A stretch of 64,000 bases of DNA from an uncultured Alphaproteobacteria bacterium (GTDB lineage: Bacteria > Pseudomonadota > Alphaproteobacteria > HIMB59 > GCA-002718135): NCBI GenBank assembly GCA_902615845.1, contig CACMQS010000001.1, forward strand, positions 62,001 to 126,000, given 5' to 3'. Below the pieces are notes generated by a model, which was given only the letters and a program-made list of their open reading frames with translations, had not been told where the DNA came from and did no database searches. Both the position numbers and the translations under genes were made by a program. Of the stretch, positions 1 to 9,999 are shown piece by piece. The stretch's first letter is position 1. Every line of letters starts with the position of its first letter.

Positions 1-120
1 TGCAAAGATAGTATCAACTAAAGAATATAAATTATTAAATATAGTTCCAATTGAGGCTGGCAAAGCAATTTTTATAAATAACTTATAGATATCTTCATCA
101 AGTAAATTAATTTTTTTCAT
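1..120 (-). CDS. MATE-family efflux transporter, N-terminal fragment (runs off window edge)
   Basis: Minus-strand ATG at 120; own translation MKKINLLDEDIYKLFIKIALPASIGTIFNNLYSLVDTIFA resembles the MATE/NorM N-terminus (ALPA...NNLYSLVDTIF). Confidence 0.7.
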   Translation of the reverse strand, partial: MKKINLLDEDIYKLFIKIALPASIGTIFNNLYSLVDTIFA

Positions 121-122
121 AT

Positions 123-956
123 TTATAAATATCTTAATTTAAACCTGGTACTATTTTCCTCTTGTTTCAAAATATTTTGAATTTCGTGTATTACCTCTTT
201 GAGGTTTTTCATTATAGATCTATTTGAAAAATTTATTAATAATAAGCCACTTCCTTGCATTCCAACATTGTCTCCATATTTCATAATAGGCACTTCAACA
301 TTGATAATATTACTTATACCTTTTTTTCTAATATTCTGAATAAAGGAGTCATTTTCCAAAATATTCAAAACTGGATACCATATTATGATTTTGGATTTTG
401 AGAATAAATTATCAATATTATTTAGTATCTTCTCTACTTTTTCAAAATCATCCTTTATTTCATATGATGGATCTATAAATAGAAAATAATTTTTGTCTTT
501 ATTAACTTTATTAAAAATAAAATTAAATCCATCAGTATTTATAACTTTAGCATTGGTATATTTGTTTAAGTTTTTTTTTAATAATTCATATTCATTATTG
601 TGAAGTTCACAAAAAAATAATTTATCTTTTTCATTAGCTATGGATGAAATAAATATAGGTGATCCAGGATAAAAATTATTTTTTCCAGTAATTTTAGAAA
701 TAGTTGAAAGATAATTTTTAATTAAAATATTATTACCTTTGTTGTAATTTTGTATCTTTTTAATTCCTTCTTTATACTCTTTATTTTTATCCATGTGCTT
801 TGATATATATTTATAAATTCCGTTACCAGAATGAGTATCAATATAACTTATTGAATTATTTACTTTTTTTTCAAGATTATATAAGTAAAGCATTATAATG
901 TGTTTCATAACATCTGCATGATTTCCAGCATGATAACCGTGTTTATAGCTAAGCAT
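123..956 (-). CDS. rlmJ: 23S rRNA (adenine2030-N6)-methyltransferase RlmJ
   Basis: N-terminus MLSYKHGYHAGNHADVMKH and FIDPSYE motif typical of RlmJ. Confidence 0.9.
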   Translation of the reverse strand: MLSYKHGYHAGNHADVMKHIIMLYLYNLEKKVNNSISYIDTHSGNGIYKYISKHMDKNKEYKEGIKKIQNYNKGNNILIKNYLSTISKITGKNNFYPGSPIFISSIANEKDKLFFCELHNNEYELLKKNLNKYTNAKVINTDGFNFIFNKVNKDKNYFLFIDPSYEIKDDFEKVEKILNNIDNLFSKSKIIIWYPVLNILENDSFIQNIRKKGISNIINVEVPIMKYGDNVGMQGSGLLLINFSNRSIMKNLKEVIHEIQNILKQEENSTRFKLRYL

Positions 957-1082
957 AAAAATAAAAAAAATTGTTGAAATTAATTTCTTATTAGTTATTT
1001 AAAGTATTAAATTAATCAATATACAATATTTATATAAGTTAAATAAATTTAATCCCCCAATAATAAATAAGGAGAATATAAT

Positions 1083-1286
1083 ATGCCAAGTGGTAAAATT
1101 AAATGGTTTAATCCGACCAAAGGTTATGGATTTATAGAAAATGATGATGGAGGAAAAGATGTTTTTCTTCATGTTTCAGCTTTAGAAGCTGCTGGTATTG
1201 ATACTTTAGAAGAAGGTATGCCAGTTGAATTTGAAATCGGTGAAAACCGTGGAAAAGAAAACGCTATTAATATTAAGAAAAAATAA
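1083..1286 (+). CDS. cspA: Cold-shock protein (CspA family)
   Basis: [33 protein letters not shown]1/RNP2 cold-shock domain; AAGGAG upstream. Confidence 0.95.
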   Translation: MPSGKIKWFNPTKGYGFIENDDGGKDVFLHVSALEAAGIDTLEEGMPVEFEIGENRGKENAINIKKK

Positions 1287-1293
1287 TATTTAA

Positions 1294-1521
1294 TTGAATT
1301 CAAACAAACTTTTAGAATGGATTGGTGTAACAACAGCCATCCTTTATTCCCTACTAGTTGCATTTAACATTGGATTAGAATTTATTGGTTTTTCATTATT
1401 ATTGCTATCAGCATTATTAATTGGAGTCTGGGCCTATAAATTAAAACACAATGGGATATTGTTTTTACAATTCTTCTACGCTGGCGCAGGTATTATAGGA
1501 ATGTATAGATGGTTTGGATAA
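1294..1521 (+). CDS. Small membrane protein, CBU_0592-like
   Basis: 75 aa, hydrophobic helices, non-ATG start; overlaps next ORF. Confidence 0.55.
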   Translation: MNSNKLLEWIGVTTAILYSLLVAFNIGLEFIGFSLLLLSALLIGVWAYKLKHNGILFLQFFYAGAGIIGMYRWFG

Positions 1522-1757
1522 AAATATTTTTTATATTTTTATTTTTACATTCTTCTATCGCTTATTCTGCTGAATTAAATGAAGAAGAAAAATTGTACTT
1601 TAATTTTGTTGATTTAAATAATGATGGAGTTATTTCTTATGAAGAAATTGAACAATCATTAAATCTATTCTTTCAAATTATAGATCTGAATCAAGATAAT
1701 AAAATTTCTCAAAATGAGATGAATGAATTAAAAGGTATAATTGAATCTTTAAAATGA
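1509..1757 (+). CDS. Secreted EF-hand domain protein
   Basis: Signal peptide; two EF-hand loops DLNNDGVISYEE and DLNQDNKISQNE. Confidence 0.8.
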   Translation: MVWIKIFFIFLFLHSSIAYSAELNEEEKLYFNFVDLNNDGVISYEEIEQSLNLFFQIIDLNQDNKISQNEMNELKGIIESLK

Positions 1758-2497
1758 GTATTTGGGGAAGAGTTATAGGCGGAGCAGCAGGATTTGCTTT
1801 AGGCGGACCTATAGGGGCTATATTAGGTGTAATGGCTGGTGGTGCTTTTGACAGAAGATCTAAATCAAAATCATCATTTAACTTCAATCGAATAAATAAT
1901 AATCAAAAACAACAAATTTTTACATTAAGCTTTATTATTCTAGCTGCAAAATTAGCTAAATCAGATGGCATTGTATCAGATGATGAAATCAGAGCATTTA
2001 AAGAAAAATTTAAAGTTCCAAAATCTGAAATTCCTAAAGTTGCAAAAATATTCAATGAGGCAAAAAAAGATACGTATGGCTATAAACAAATAGCAAATCA
2101 AGTAGGAGATTTATTTTCGGCTAATAAAATTTTATTGGAAGAATTATTAAATAATTTATTTTATATTGCTGCATCTGATGGAAAAGTATCTATTAGTGAA
2201 ATAGATTTTTTAAGATCAATTTCTAAATCATTTAAATTTAGTGAAAAAGATTTCCAAAGAATTTTTCAATCAAATTTAAAAAATAGTGAATCTGACCCTT
2301 ACAAAATATTGGGTGTGAATAGATCGACCACTGATAATGAGATAAGAAAAAAATGGATAAAATTAAATAAAGAACATCACCCAGATAATTTAATTGCAAA
2401 AGGTATGCCGAAAGAATTTATTAAACAATCAAATAAAGAGTTAGCAGCTATTAATATTGCTTACGATAAAATTAAAGAAATTAGAGGAATTTCTTGA
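1754..2497 (+). CDS. DjlA-like protein (TerB-like region plus C-terminal J domain)
   Basis: Gly-rich N-terminal segment, acidic repeats AKSDGIVSDDEI and AASDGKVSISEI, C-terminal DPYKILGVNRSTTDNEIRKKWIKLNKEHHPD (HPD). Confidence 0.85.
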   Translation: MSIWGRVIGGAAGFALGGPIGAILGVMAGGAFDRRSKSKSSFNFNRINNNQKQQIFTLSFIILAAKLAKSDGIVSDDEIRAFKEKFKVPKSEIPKVAKIFNEAKKDTYGYKQIANQVGDLFSANKILLEELLNNLFYIAASDGKVSISEIDFLRSISKSFKFSEKDFQRIFQSNLKNSESDPYKILGVNRSTTDNEIRKKWIKLNKEHHPDNLIAKGMPKEFIKQSNKELAAINIAYDKIKEIRGIS

Positions 2498-3465
2498 TAC
2501 CTAAAGATTTATCTATCGATAATATTAGTAAAATTTATAAAAAAATTAGACCATTTATTAATCAAACCCCTTTTTTAAAATGTCCTGATGATATTGATAA
2601 TTATTTTTCTACTAATTTATTTTTTAAATGCGAATTTTTACAAAAATCTGGTTCATTTAAGGCAAGAGGTGCTATTAATAATATAATTTCTCAAGATCAG
2701 AATAAATTTAACAAAGGAATTACAGCAGTTAGTGCTGGAAATCATGCAATCGCTGCTTCATTTGTGGCCAATCAATTTAAATTGAAAAACAAAATTTTCT
2801 TATACGAAAGTGCAAATAAATATAGAGTTCAAACTTGTAAAAATTATGGTGCTAACATTATCTTTACAAATCCAAAACAAGCTTTTCTTGATGCTGAAAA
2901 TGCTAAAAATGAAGGTTACTATTTTATTCATCCTTTTGATGGCCCATTGACATTACAAGGTAGTGCTACCTTGGGATTAGAAATTGTAGAATATTTAAAA
3001 TCAATTAATACTAAAATTGACAATTTATTAATTTCAGTTGGAGGAGGGGGATTAATAGGTGGTGTTTCATCGTATGTAAAACAATTTTATCCTAAGATTC
3101 AAATTATTGGGGTTGAGCCTGAAAATGCTAATGGTTTAAATCAAAGTTTAATAGCTAACAAACCACTAAATAATGTTAATGTAAATAGTATTGCTGACAG
3201 CCTTTCAGCACCTTTACATATGCAATATTCTTTTGATGTAGCAAAAGAAGTAATTGATGAAATGGTAACTGTTTCTGATGATCAAATGAAAAAATTTATG
3301 GTTTTTTGTTATAAAAAATTTAAGTTATTTCTTGAGCCCGCATGTGTTGCCGGACTTGCTGCTTTAAAATATAAAATCAATAATAATCTTATTGGCAAAA
3401 ATACAATGGTGATATTGTGTGGCTCTAATATTGATAAAAAAAATTGGTCAGATTTAACTAATTAA
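2494..3465 (+). CDS. PLP-dependent threonine/serine dehydratase family
   Basis: SGSFKARGA PLP-lysine motif; SVGGGGLIGG. Confidence 0.85.
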   Translation: MIPKDLSIDNISKIYKKIRPFINQTPFLKCPDDIDNYFSTNLFFKCEFLQKSGSFKARGAINNIISQDQNKFNKGITAVSAGNHAIAASFVANQFKLKNKIFLYESANKYRVQTCKNYGANIIFTNPKQAFLDAENAKNEGYYFIHPFDGPLTLQGSATLGLEIVEYLKSINTKIDNLLISVGGGGLIGGVSSYVKQFYPKIQIIGVEPENANGLNQSLIANKPLNNVNVNSIADSLSAPLHMQYSFDVAKEVIDEMVTVSDDQMKKFMVFCYKKFKLFLEPACVAGLAALKYKINNNLIGKNTMVILCGSNIDKKNWSDLTN

Positions 3466-4568
3466 TCTGGAAAATATAAAATACCACCACTTAAATTTTT
3501 TTTCACACCTGTAGTATTTTTATTACTTATTTCTAAATTTTTAAATGATCTCATGCCTATATACGCAAACATTTGAGCTTCTATTAAATCACCATTTATT
3601 TTATATTTATCAATAAGTTCAATTTTTTTATTCAGTTTATTCATTAATATTTCTTTGAGTAATTTATTTTTTCTTCCTCCTCCAGTAAGTAAAATTCTTT
3701 CAATCTTAAATTTTTTATTTTTTAATAATTCTTTAAATCCAATAAAAGTCATATAGTTAGCAGTCATTAGTGCATCATATTTGTTCAATTTAATTAGCTT
3801 ATTAAAATAATTTCTAAAATAATTTCTATCTAATGATTTGGGGAACTTTTTCTTAAAGAATTTATCTTTTTTGAATTTTTTGATTAATTTATTATCAATC
3901 TTACCTTTTCTTGCAAAATTGCCACCATTATCAAATTTTTTTTTAAAAAAATAATTACAAAGATCATCACTTAAGCAATTTGCAGGCCCTATATCTGATG
4001 ATAATAATGTTCTTGAAACTATAGTTGAAAAATTTGCTATACCTCCAAGATTTACTATAATCACTTTTTCCTTAAATTTTTGTATTAAAAACTTATGATA
4101 ATATGATCCAATTGGCGCTCCCTGACCACCATTTTTAATATCATTATCTCTTAAATTACTTATAGTTTTAACTTTAAGGTTTTTTGCAATTTTGTTTCCA
4201 TTTCCTAATTGTATAGATATTTTATTTGATGGGTCATGGTAAACAGTCTGTCCACTAATTGATATTAAATCAATATTTTTTTTATTAATTTTTTTTTGTT
4301 TCAAAAATAAAATTATTTTTTTTTCTAAAATATCTGTAACGAAATCGTCTTTTTTTAAAAAATATTCTTTAATTTTATTATTAGTTTTTGGTCTATTTAT
4401 TATTAGTTTGTTTATTGTATTTTGATAATTTTTATTAAATTTATATGATTTTTCACATTTAATTTTTACAAAGTCAGTCCCATTTGTATTTATCAAACTT
4501 ATATCAACACCATCCATTGATGTTCCTGTCATAACTCCTAAGACATTAAGTTTTGAATTTTTACTCAT
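3462..4568 (-). CDS. anmK: Anhydro-N-acetylmuramic acid kinase
   Basis: GVMTGTSMDGVDISL, VNLGGIANFS, LLTGGGRKN motifs. Confidence 0.92.
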   Translation of the reverse strand: MSKNSKLNVLGVMTGTSMDGVDISLINTNGTDFVKIKCEKSYKFNKNYQNTINKLIINRPKTNNKIKEYFLKKDDFVTDILEKKIILFLKQKKINKKNIDLISISGQTVYHDPSNKISIQLGNGNKIAKNLKVKTISNLRDNDIKNGGQGAPIGSYYHKFLIQKFKEKVIIVNLGGIANFSTIVSRTLLSSDIGPANCLSDDLCNYFFKKKFDNGGNFARKGKIDNKLIKKFKKDKFFKKKFPKSLDRNYFRNYFNKLIKLNKYDALMTANYMTFIGFKELLKNKKFKIERILLTGGGRKNKLLKEILMNKLNKKIELIDKYKINGDLIEAQMFAYIGMRSFKNLEISNKNTTGVKKNLSGGILYFPD

Positions 4569-4689
4569 TTTTAATCAAATTTAATTTTGCACATTTTATT
4601 AACAAACATATCAACAAAAAAAGATTATTTATTTTTAAAAATACATTTTTTTATTGATTGATAAATAACAAATGGATAAATTATTTTTA

Positions 4690-4804
4690 ATTATTACACG
4701 CAAAGGTAATAATCAATTTAATAAAAGGAAACGATTATTAAATTGTATCGGGAGGAAATGCACGATACACAAAAGGGACCTAGCTTGCTGGGTCCTTTTT
4801 TTTT
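4690..4804 (+). ncRNA. Candidate small RNA: three hairpins ending in an intrinsic terminator
   Basis: ATTATTAC(4690-4697)/GTAATAAT(4706-4713); TGTATCG(4744-4750)/CGATACA(4763-4769) with GGAGGAAATGCA loop; terminator stem 4771-4799 followed by T tract. Confidence 0.5.
4771..4804 (+). terminator. Rho-independent terminator
   Basis: AAAAGGgACCTAGC/GCTGGGTCCTTTT with one bulged G, then T tract. Confidence 0.75.
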
Positions 4805-4848
4805 GTTTTATGGACAAATTTAATAAATAAAGTATCAGACGTTTCATA

Positions 4849-5421
4849 ATGATAACAAATTTTAAAAGAATTTTAGATATTATTTTAGATGATCTTATCC
4901 CATTAACAAAAATTTCAATAAATGAAGGAAATAAAATATTTGGCGGATTTATTGTTAAAAAATCTGACCTAAGTCTTGTTTGTTTAGGTACAAACCAGGA
5001 AATCAAAAATCCTTTATTTCATGGAGAAATTTCAACTCTTTTTAATTTATTTGAAAAGAAATTGTTTAATACAAAAGATTATTACTTCATCAGTACACAT
5101 CAGCCTTGTTCTATGTGTTTATCAGCTATAACCTGGGCTGGATTTGACAATTTTTACTATTTTTTTTCATATACCGACACAAAAGAAGGTTTTCATATTC
5201 CGCACGATCTTAAAGTTTTGACGGAAGTATTTAAGATCAAAGATGGTAAATACAATATTAATAATGATTATTGGGAGAGTTACTCAATATTATCGGAAAT
5301 TAAAAGATTAGGTATAGAGAGCTCATTATCAGATAAAATTTATCAGATCAAAGAAGAGTACCAAAAAATGTCAGAAATTTATCAAAAATCAAAAATTGAT
5401 AATAAAATTCCTCTAAATTAA
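4849..5421 (+). CDS. Cytidine/deoxycytidylate deaminase-like (nucleoside deaminase) protein
   Basis: HGE ... PCSMC zinc-binding motifs. Confidence 0.8.
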   Translation: MITNFKRILDIILDDLIPLTKISINEGNKIFGGFIVKKSDLSLVCLGTNQEIKNPLFHGEISTLFNLFEKKLFNTKDYYFISTHQPCSMCLSAITWAGFDNFYYFFSYTDTKEGFHIPHDLKVLTEVFKIKDGKYNINNDYWESYSILSEIKRLGIESSLSDKIYQIKEEYQKMSEIYQKSKIDNKIPLN

Positions 5422-5456
5422 TTGTTAAATAATAAAAATAAGTATACAAATAATTA

Positions 5457-5601
5457 ACGGGAGATACTGAAATTTCAGAGCCGAAGGAGCAACGACCCGG
5501 AAACTCTCAGGCACAATGGACCGTTAAAAAAAAACTCTGGAAAAGAGCATTTAGCTCTACCGAAGGTGAAAAGCTCTCAGGTAAAAAGACAGAGGGGTAG
5601 C
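5457..5601 (+). promoter_or_regulatory. Tandem glycine riboswitch (two aptamers) upstream of gcvT
   Basis: Aptamer 1 ACGGGAGA..GAGCCGAAGGAGCAA..GGAAACTCTCAGGCACAATGGACCGT; aptamer 2 CTCTGG..CTACCGAAGGTGAAAAGCTCTCAGGTAAAAAGACAGAGG; directly precedes gcvT. Confidence 0.95.
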
Positions 5602-5614
5602 TTGGAGAATTTAT

Positions 5615-6739
5615 TTGAACCAGTTACCATTAGACATTCCGCTGAAAAATTTTCATCAAAATAATGGTGCAAAGATATTGCCATTTGCAGGTTTTAATAT
5701 GCCTATTAATTATAAAACTGGAATAATTAATGAACACAAAAATGTCAGAAACCATTCTGGTATTTTTGATGTTAGTCACATGGGGCAAATTTTAATTGAA
5801 AATAATGAATCGTATTTACATAAATTAGAAAAATATATTCCATTACAATTAAAAAATTTAATTAAAAATAGATCGCATTATTCATTTTTGCTCAATAAAG
5901 ATGGCGGTGTTATTGATGATCTAATTATTTCGAGTATTGATATTAAAGATAAGCCATATTTGTATATTGTTTATAATGCATCTCGAAAAAAAGAAGACGA
6001 AGAAATATTTATTTCTTGTGCTCCTAATGCAGAAAAAATTTATAACAAAAATTGTTTATTCGCGATTCAGGGGCCTGACTCTATTAATGTTTTAAAAAAT
6101 ATTATTGATATTCCAAATAATATGAATTTTTTTGATATTTTAATAAGTAAATACGATAACAATCAAATATTAGTAAGTAGATCAGGTTATACTGGTGAAG
6201 ATGGTTTTGAACTATCTATTCCAAATGAAAGTGCAGAAAATTTAATTACTGATTTACTTAAAAATGAAAATACAATGCTTTGTGGTTTAGGTTCTAGAGA
6301 TTCATTGAGGCTTGAGGCTGGATTAAGTTTATATGGTCATGAATTAAATGAAAATATTACACCAATTGAAGCTGGTTTATCATGGGCTCTAGATAAAGAA
6401 AGATTAGAAGATAAAAATTTAAATGGAAATAAGATTTTATCTGATCAATTAAAAAACAATTTATCTAATAAAAAAATAGGTTTAATTTCAACAAATAAAT
6501 CAATGCTAAGAGATGGAATGACTTTATTCGATAACAATAATAATGAAATTGGAAAAATTACAAGTGGATGCTTCTCTCCTAATCTTAACAAATCAATTGC
6601 TATCGGTTACATAAGATCTGAATTCAATACTGATAATCCAATTTTTTGTGAAATTAGAAAAAAATTAGAATTAGTAAAAATTAATAATCTACCTTTTGTA
6701 AAAAAAAATTATAAAAAAAATGGGAGCGTATATGAGTGA
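5615..6739 (+). CDS. gcvT: Glycine cleavage system T protein (aminomethyltransferase)
   Basis: GIFDVSHMGQI, SRSGYTGEDGFELS, GLGSRDSLRLEAGLSLYGHEL; operon context; TTG start. Confidence 0.95.
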   Translation: MNQLPLDIPLKNFHQNNGAKILPFAGFNMPINYKTGIINEHKNVRNHSGIFDVSHMGQILIENNESYLHKLEKYIPLQLKNLIKNRSHYSFLLNKDGGVIDDLIISSIDIKDKPYLYIVYNASRKKEDEEIFISCAPNAEKIYNKNCLFAIQGPDSINVLKNIIDIPNNMNFFDILISKYDNNQILVSRSGYTGEDGFELSIPNESAENLITDLLKNENTMLCGLGSRDSLRLEAGLSLYGHELNENITPIEAGLSWALDKERLEDKNLNGNKILSDQLKNNLSNKKIGLISTNKSMLRDGMTLFDNNNNEIGKITSGCFSPNLNKSIAIGYIRSEFNTDNPIFCEIRKKLELVKINNLPFVKKNYKKNGSVYE

Positions 6740-7103
6740 AAAAAAATACACAAAAGATCATGAATGGGTTTCAATTGAAAATGAAATTGCCACAATTGGT
6801 ATTAGCAATCACGCCCAAGAATCTCTTGGCGATATTGTATTTATTGAATTACCATCAGTTGGAAATTCGGTTAAAGCAAAAGATGAAATATGCGTCGTTG
6901 AATCTGTAAAAGCAGCTTCTGATATTTATGCTCCAATAGATGGTGAAATAATTGAAGTTAATAATAATCTAGAAAATGACGCTGCTATTATTAATCAAGA
7001 TGCAGAAAACGATGGATGGATTTTTAAAATGAAAATTTCTGATTCAAATCAATATTCTGATCTTATGTCAGAAGATGAGTATAAACAATTTTTGGAACAA
7101 TAG
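6732..7103 (+). CDS. gcvH: Glycine cleavage system H protein
   Basis: KYTKDHEWV...VESVKAASDIYAPIDGEI lipoyl lysine motif; MSEKKYTKDHEW is the likelier start than 6720. Confidence 0.96.
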   Translation: MSEKKYTKDHEWVSIENEIATIGISNHAQESLGDIVFIELPSVGNSVKAKDEICVVESVKAASDIYAPIDGEIIEVNNNLENDAAIINQDAENDGWIFKMKISDSNQYSDLMSEDEYKQFLEQ

Positions 7104-9956
7104 ATGATTGAAATAGATAAATTTGTTAGCAGACATATAGGGCCTAGAAATGAAGATATTGGAGAAATGCTTAAATTAATAAATTGCTCTTCATTAGATG
7201 AATTAATTGAAAAAACTGTACCTAATCATATCATTTTTAAAGACAAACTTAAATTTCGACCTGGTATGTCTGAGGAGTTTAATAAAATTAATACTCAACT
7301 TTTATCTTTAAAAAATAATTTCAAAAAAACTTATATTGGAATGGGTTATTACAATACTATTACACCTAGCGTTATTTTAAGAAATATTCTTGAAAATCCA
7401 GGATGGTATACTGCTTACACACCTTATCAACCAGAAGTAAGTCAGGGCAGGTTGGAAATGTTAATGAATTTTCAACAAATGATAATTGATTTGACTGGAA
7501 TGGATATTGCAAATGCATCTTTACTTGATGAAAGTACTGCGGCAGCTGAAGCTATGATGATGGCTTTTAAAATTAAAAAAAGTGCAAAGTTTACTTTTTG
7601 TGTTCAAAATAAATGCCATCCACAAACACTATCTGTCTTAAAAACAAGAGCTAAGCCTCTAGGTATAAAAATTATATTTGATAATCCAGATAATGATACA
7701 TTTGGTTGTTTAATTCAAAATCCAGACACTTACGGAGAAATTGCAAATCTCAACGATTTAATAAATATAAATAAATCTCACGATGCGTTATCAATCATAG
7801 CAGCTGATATAATGAGTTTGGTAATTATGAAATCACCAAAAGATTTTGGAGCTGATATAGTTGTTGGGAGTACACAAAGGTTTGGTGTTCCAATGGGTCT
7901 AGGAGGCCCTCATGCAGCATATTTTGCAACATTAGATGAATACAAAAGAATGATACCTGGAAGACTAATTGGCGTGTCAGTTGATCGTACTAATAAAAGA
8001 TCTTACAGAATGGCTCTTCAAACGCGTGAGCAACATATTAGAAGGGAAAAAGCTACAAGTAATATATGTACTGCACAGGCCTTATTAGCAATTATATCTG
8101 CTTCATATGCAATATATCATGGTCCAACTAGATTAAAAAATATTGCTAATGACATTCACTATAAGTCTAGATATCTAAAAAAATCATTAGAGATATTAAA
8201 TTTTGAAGTAGAATCTAAAAATTATTTTGATACTTTATTAGTAAAAGACTCAAAATCTAAATACTGGGTAAATAAATCTATAGAAAATGGTATCAATTTT
8301 AGATTTGTAAATGATGATTATTTTTCAATTTCCTTAGATGAAACTATATCACTACAAGATGTAGATAATTTAATTAAATTTTTTAATGAAAATAATACTG
8401 AAATATTTGCTGAAGAGATCGAGGGCAAAATTGAAAATTCAATTTTTAAAAGTGATTTAGAAAGAAAAGACAATATTTTAACTCATCCAGTATTTAATAT
8501 CTATCATTCTGAAACAGAAATGATGAGATATTTAAAAAAATTAGAAAATAAAGATGTTGCTTTAAATAGATCAATGATCCCTCTTGGATCTTGTACCATG
8601 AAATTAAATGCGGCATCTGAAATGCTTCCAATTACTTTACCAGGTTTTTCAAATGCGCATCCATTCTTAGAACCCCATCAACGTGAGGGATATAATGAAA
8701 TGATGAGTGAATTAATATCGATGTTAAAAGATATTACTGGTTTTGATGCAGTTTCACTTCAACCTAATGCAGGAGCACAAGGTGAGTTTGCTGGTTTATT
8801 AGCTATACAAAAATATCATGAGAAAAATTCAGATACTAAAAGAAATATTTGTATAATTCCTAAAAGTGCCCATGGAACTAATCCAGCCAGTGCACAGATG
8901 TGCGGTATGGATATTTTAATAGTAAACTGTGATGATAAAGGTAACGTTGACTTAACTCACTTAGATAAAAAAATTGAAGAAGCAGGAGATAAATTATCTG
9001 CTTTAATGATTACATACCCTTCAACACATGGTGTATTTGAGGAAAGTATTGTTGAGATTTGTAAAAAAATTCATGATGCCGGAGGACAAGTTTATCTTGA
9101 TGGCGCTAATTATAATGCAATGGTTGGTGTAGCTAAACCAGGTAAATTTGGACCTGATGTATGTCATATGAATTTACATAAGACATTTTGTATACCTCAT
9201 GGAGGAGGTGGGCCTGGAGTTGGAGCTATAGGATTAAAAAAACATTTAGCAGATTTTGCTCCTGGACATCCTATGTTTAAAAATGAAATTGGTTTAACAA
9301 CTCAAGAGGCAGTTTCTGCAGCTCCTTGGGGTAGTGCATCTATTTTACCTATTTCATATTCCTATATTTCTATGATGGGTGACGATGGTTTAAAATTAGC
9401 AACTCAAGTAGCAATATTAAATGCTAATTATATTAAAGAAAGATTAAAAAATTATTACCCCATTTTATATACTGGTAAGAATAATATGGTGGCTCATGAA
9501 TTCATTATTGATATCAGGCCATTTAAACAAGAATTAAATATTTCAGATGAAGATATTGCTAAAAGACTAATTGATTATGGATTTCATGCACCTACAATGT
9601 CTTTTCCTGTTCCTGGTACTCTTATGATTGAGCCTACTGAAAGTGAATCAAAAGATGAGCTAGATAGATTTTGTGAAGCAATGATTTCTATTCACAATGA
9701 AATCATTATGATTAGAGATGGTAAATTTGATAAAGTAGACAATCCTATAAAAAATGCCCCTCATACCATTGAAGAAGTATCTTCTGACAATTGGGATCAC
9801 AAATATTCCCGAAAAGATGCTGCCTACCCGCATGCTTATTTAATAAATAATAAATACTGGAGTCCAGTTAGTAGAATTGATAATGTATACGGTGATAGAA
9901 ATTTATTTTGTGTTTGTCCTCCAATTGATGAATACGAAGAGGCTAAAACAGGATAA
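7104..9956 (+). CDS. gcvP: Glycine dehydrogenase (P protein), single-chain
   Basis: 950 aa; RHIGPR N-terminus, MNLHKTFCIPHGGGGPG PLP site. Confidence 0.97.
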   Translation: MIEIDKFVSRHIGPRNEDIGEMLKLINCSSLDELIEKTVPNHIIFKDKLKFRPGMSEEFNKINTQLLSLKNNFKKTYIGMGYYNTITPSVILRNILENPGWYTAYTPYQPEVSQGRLEMLMNFQQMIIDLTGMDIANASLLDESTAAAEAMMMAFKIKKSAKFTFCVQNKCHPQTLSVLKTRAKPLGIKIIFDNPDNDTFGCLIQNPDTYGEIANLNDLININKSHDALSIIAADIMSLVIMKSPKDFGADIVVGSTQRFGVPMGLGGPHAAYFATLDEYKRMIPGRLIGVSVDRTNKRSYRMALQTREQHIRREKATSNICTAQALLAIISASYAIYHGPTRLKNIANDIHYKSRYLKKSLEILNFEVESKNYFDTLLVKDSKSKYWVNKSIENGINFRFVNDDYFSISLDETISLQDVDNLIKFFNENNTEIFAEEIEGKIENSIFKSDLERKDNILTHPVFNIYHSETEMMRYLKKLENKDVALNRSMIPLGSCTMKLNAASEMLPITLPGFSNAHPFLEPHQREGYNEMMSELISMLKDITGFDAVSLQPNAGAQGEFAGLLAIQKYHEKNSDTKRNICIIPKSAHGTNPASAQMCGMDILIVNCDDKGNVDLTHLDKKIEEAGDKLSALMITYPSTHGVFEESIVEICKKIHDAGGQVYLDGANYNAMVGVAKPGKFGPDVCHMNLHKTFCIPHGGGGPGVGAIGLKKHLADFAPGHPMFKNEIGLTTQEAVSAAPWGSASILPISYSYISMMGDDGLKLATQVAILNANYIKERLKNYYPILYTGKNNMVAHEFIIDIRPFKQELNISDEDIAKRLIDYGFHAPTMSFPVPGTLMIEPTESESKDELDRFCEAMISIHNEIIMIRDGKFDKVDNPIKNAPHTIEEVSSDNWDHKYSRKDAAYPHAYLINNKYWSPVSRIDNVYGDRNLFCVCPPIDEYEEAKTG

Positions 9957-9999
9957 TTATTATTTATCAATTAATTAAAATATTAATTTAATAATAAGT

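Noticed and set aside
1169-1887. Minus-strand ORFs at 1169..1363 and 1678..1887
   Set aside because: Antisense to cspA and to the EF-hand/DjlA-like genes; compositional artefacts
4713-5006. Minus-strand ORF 97 aa
   Set aside because: Overlaps the sRNA/terminator and the deaminase gene; no recognisable motif
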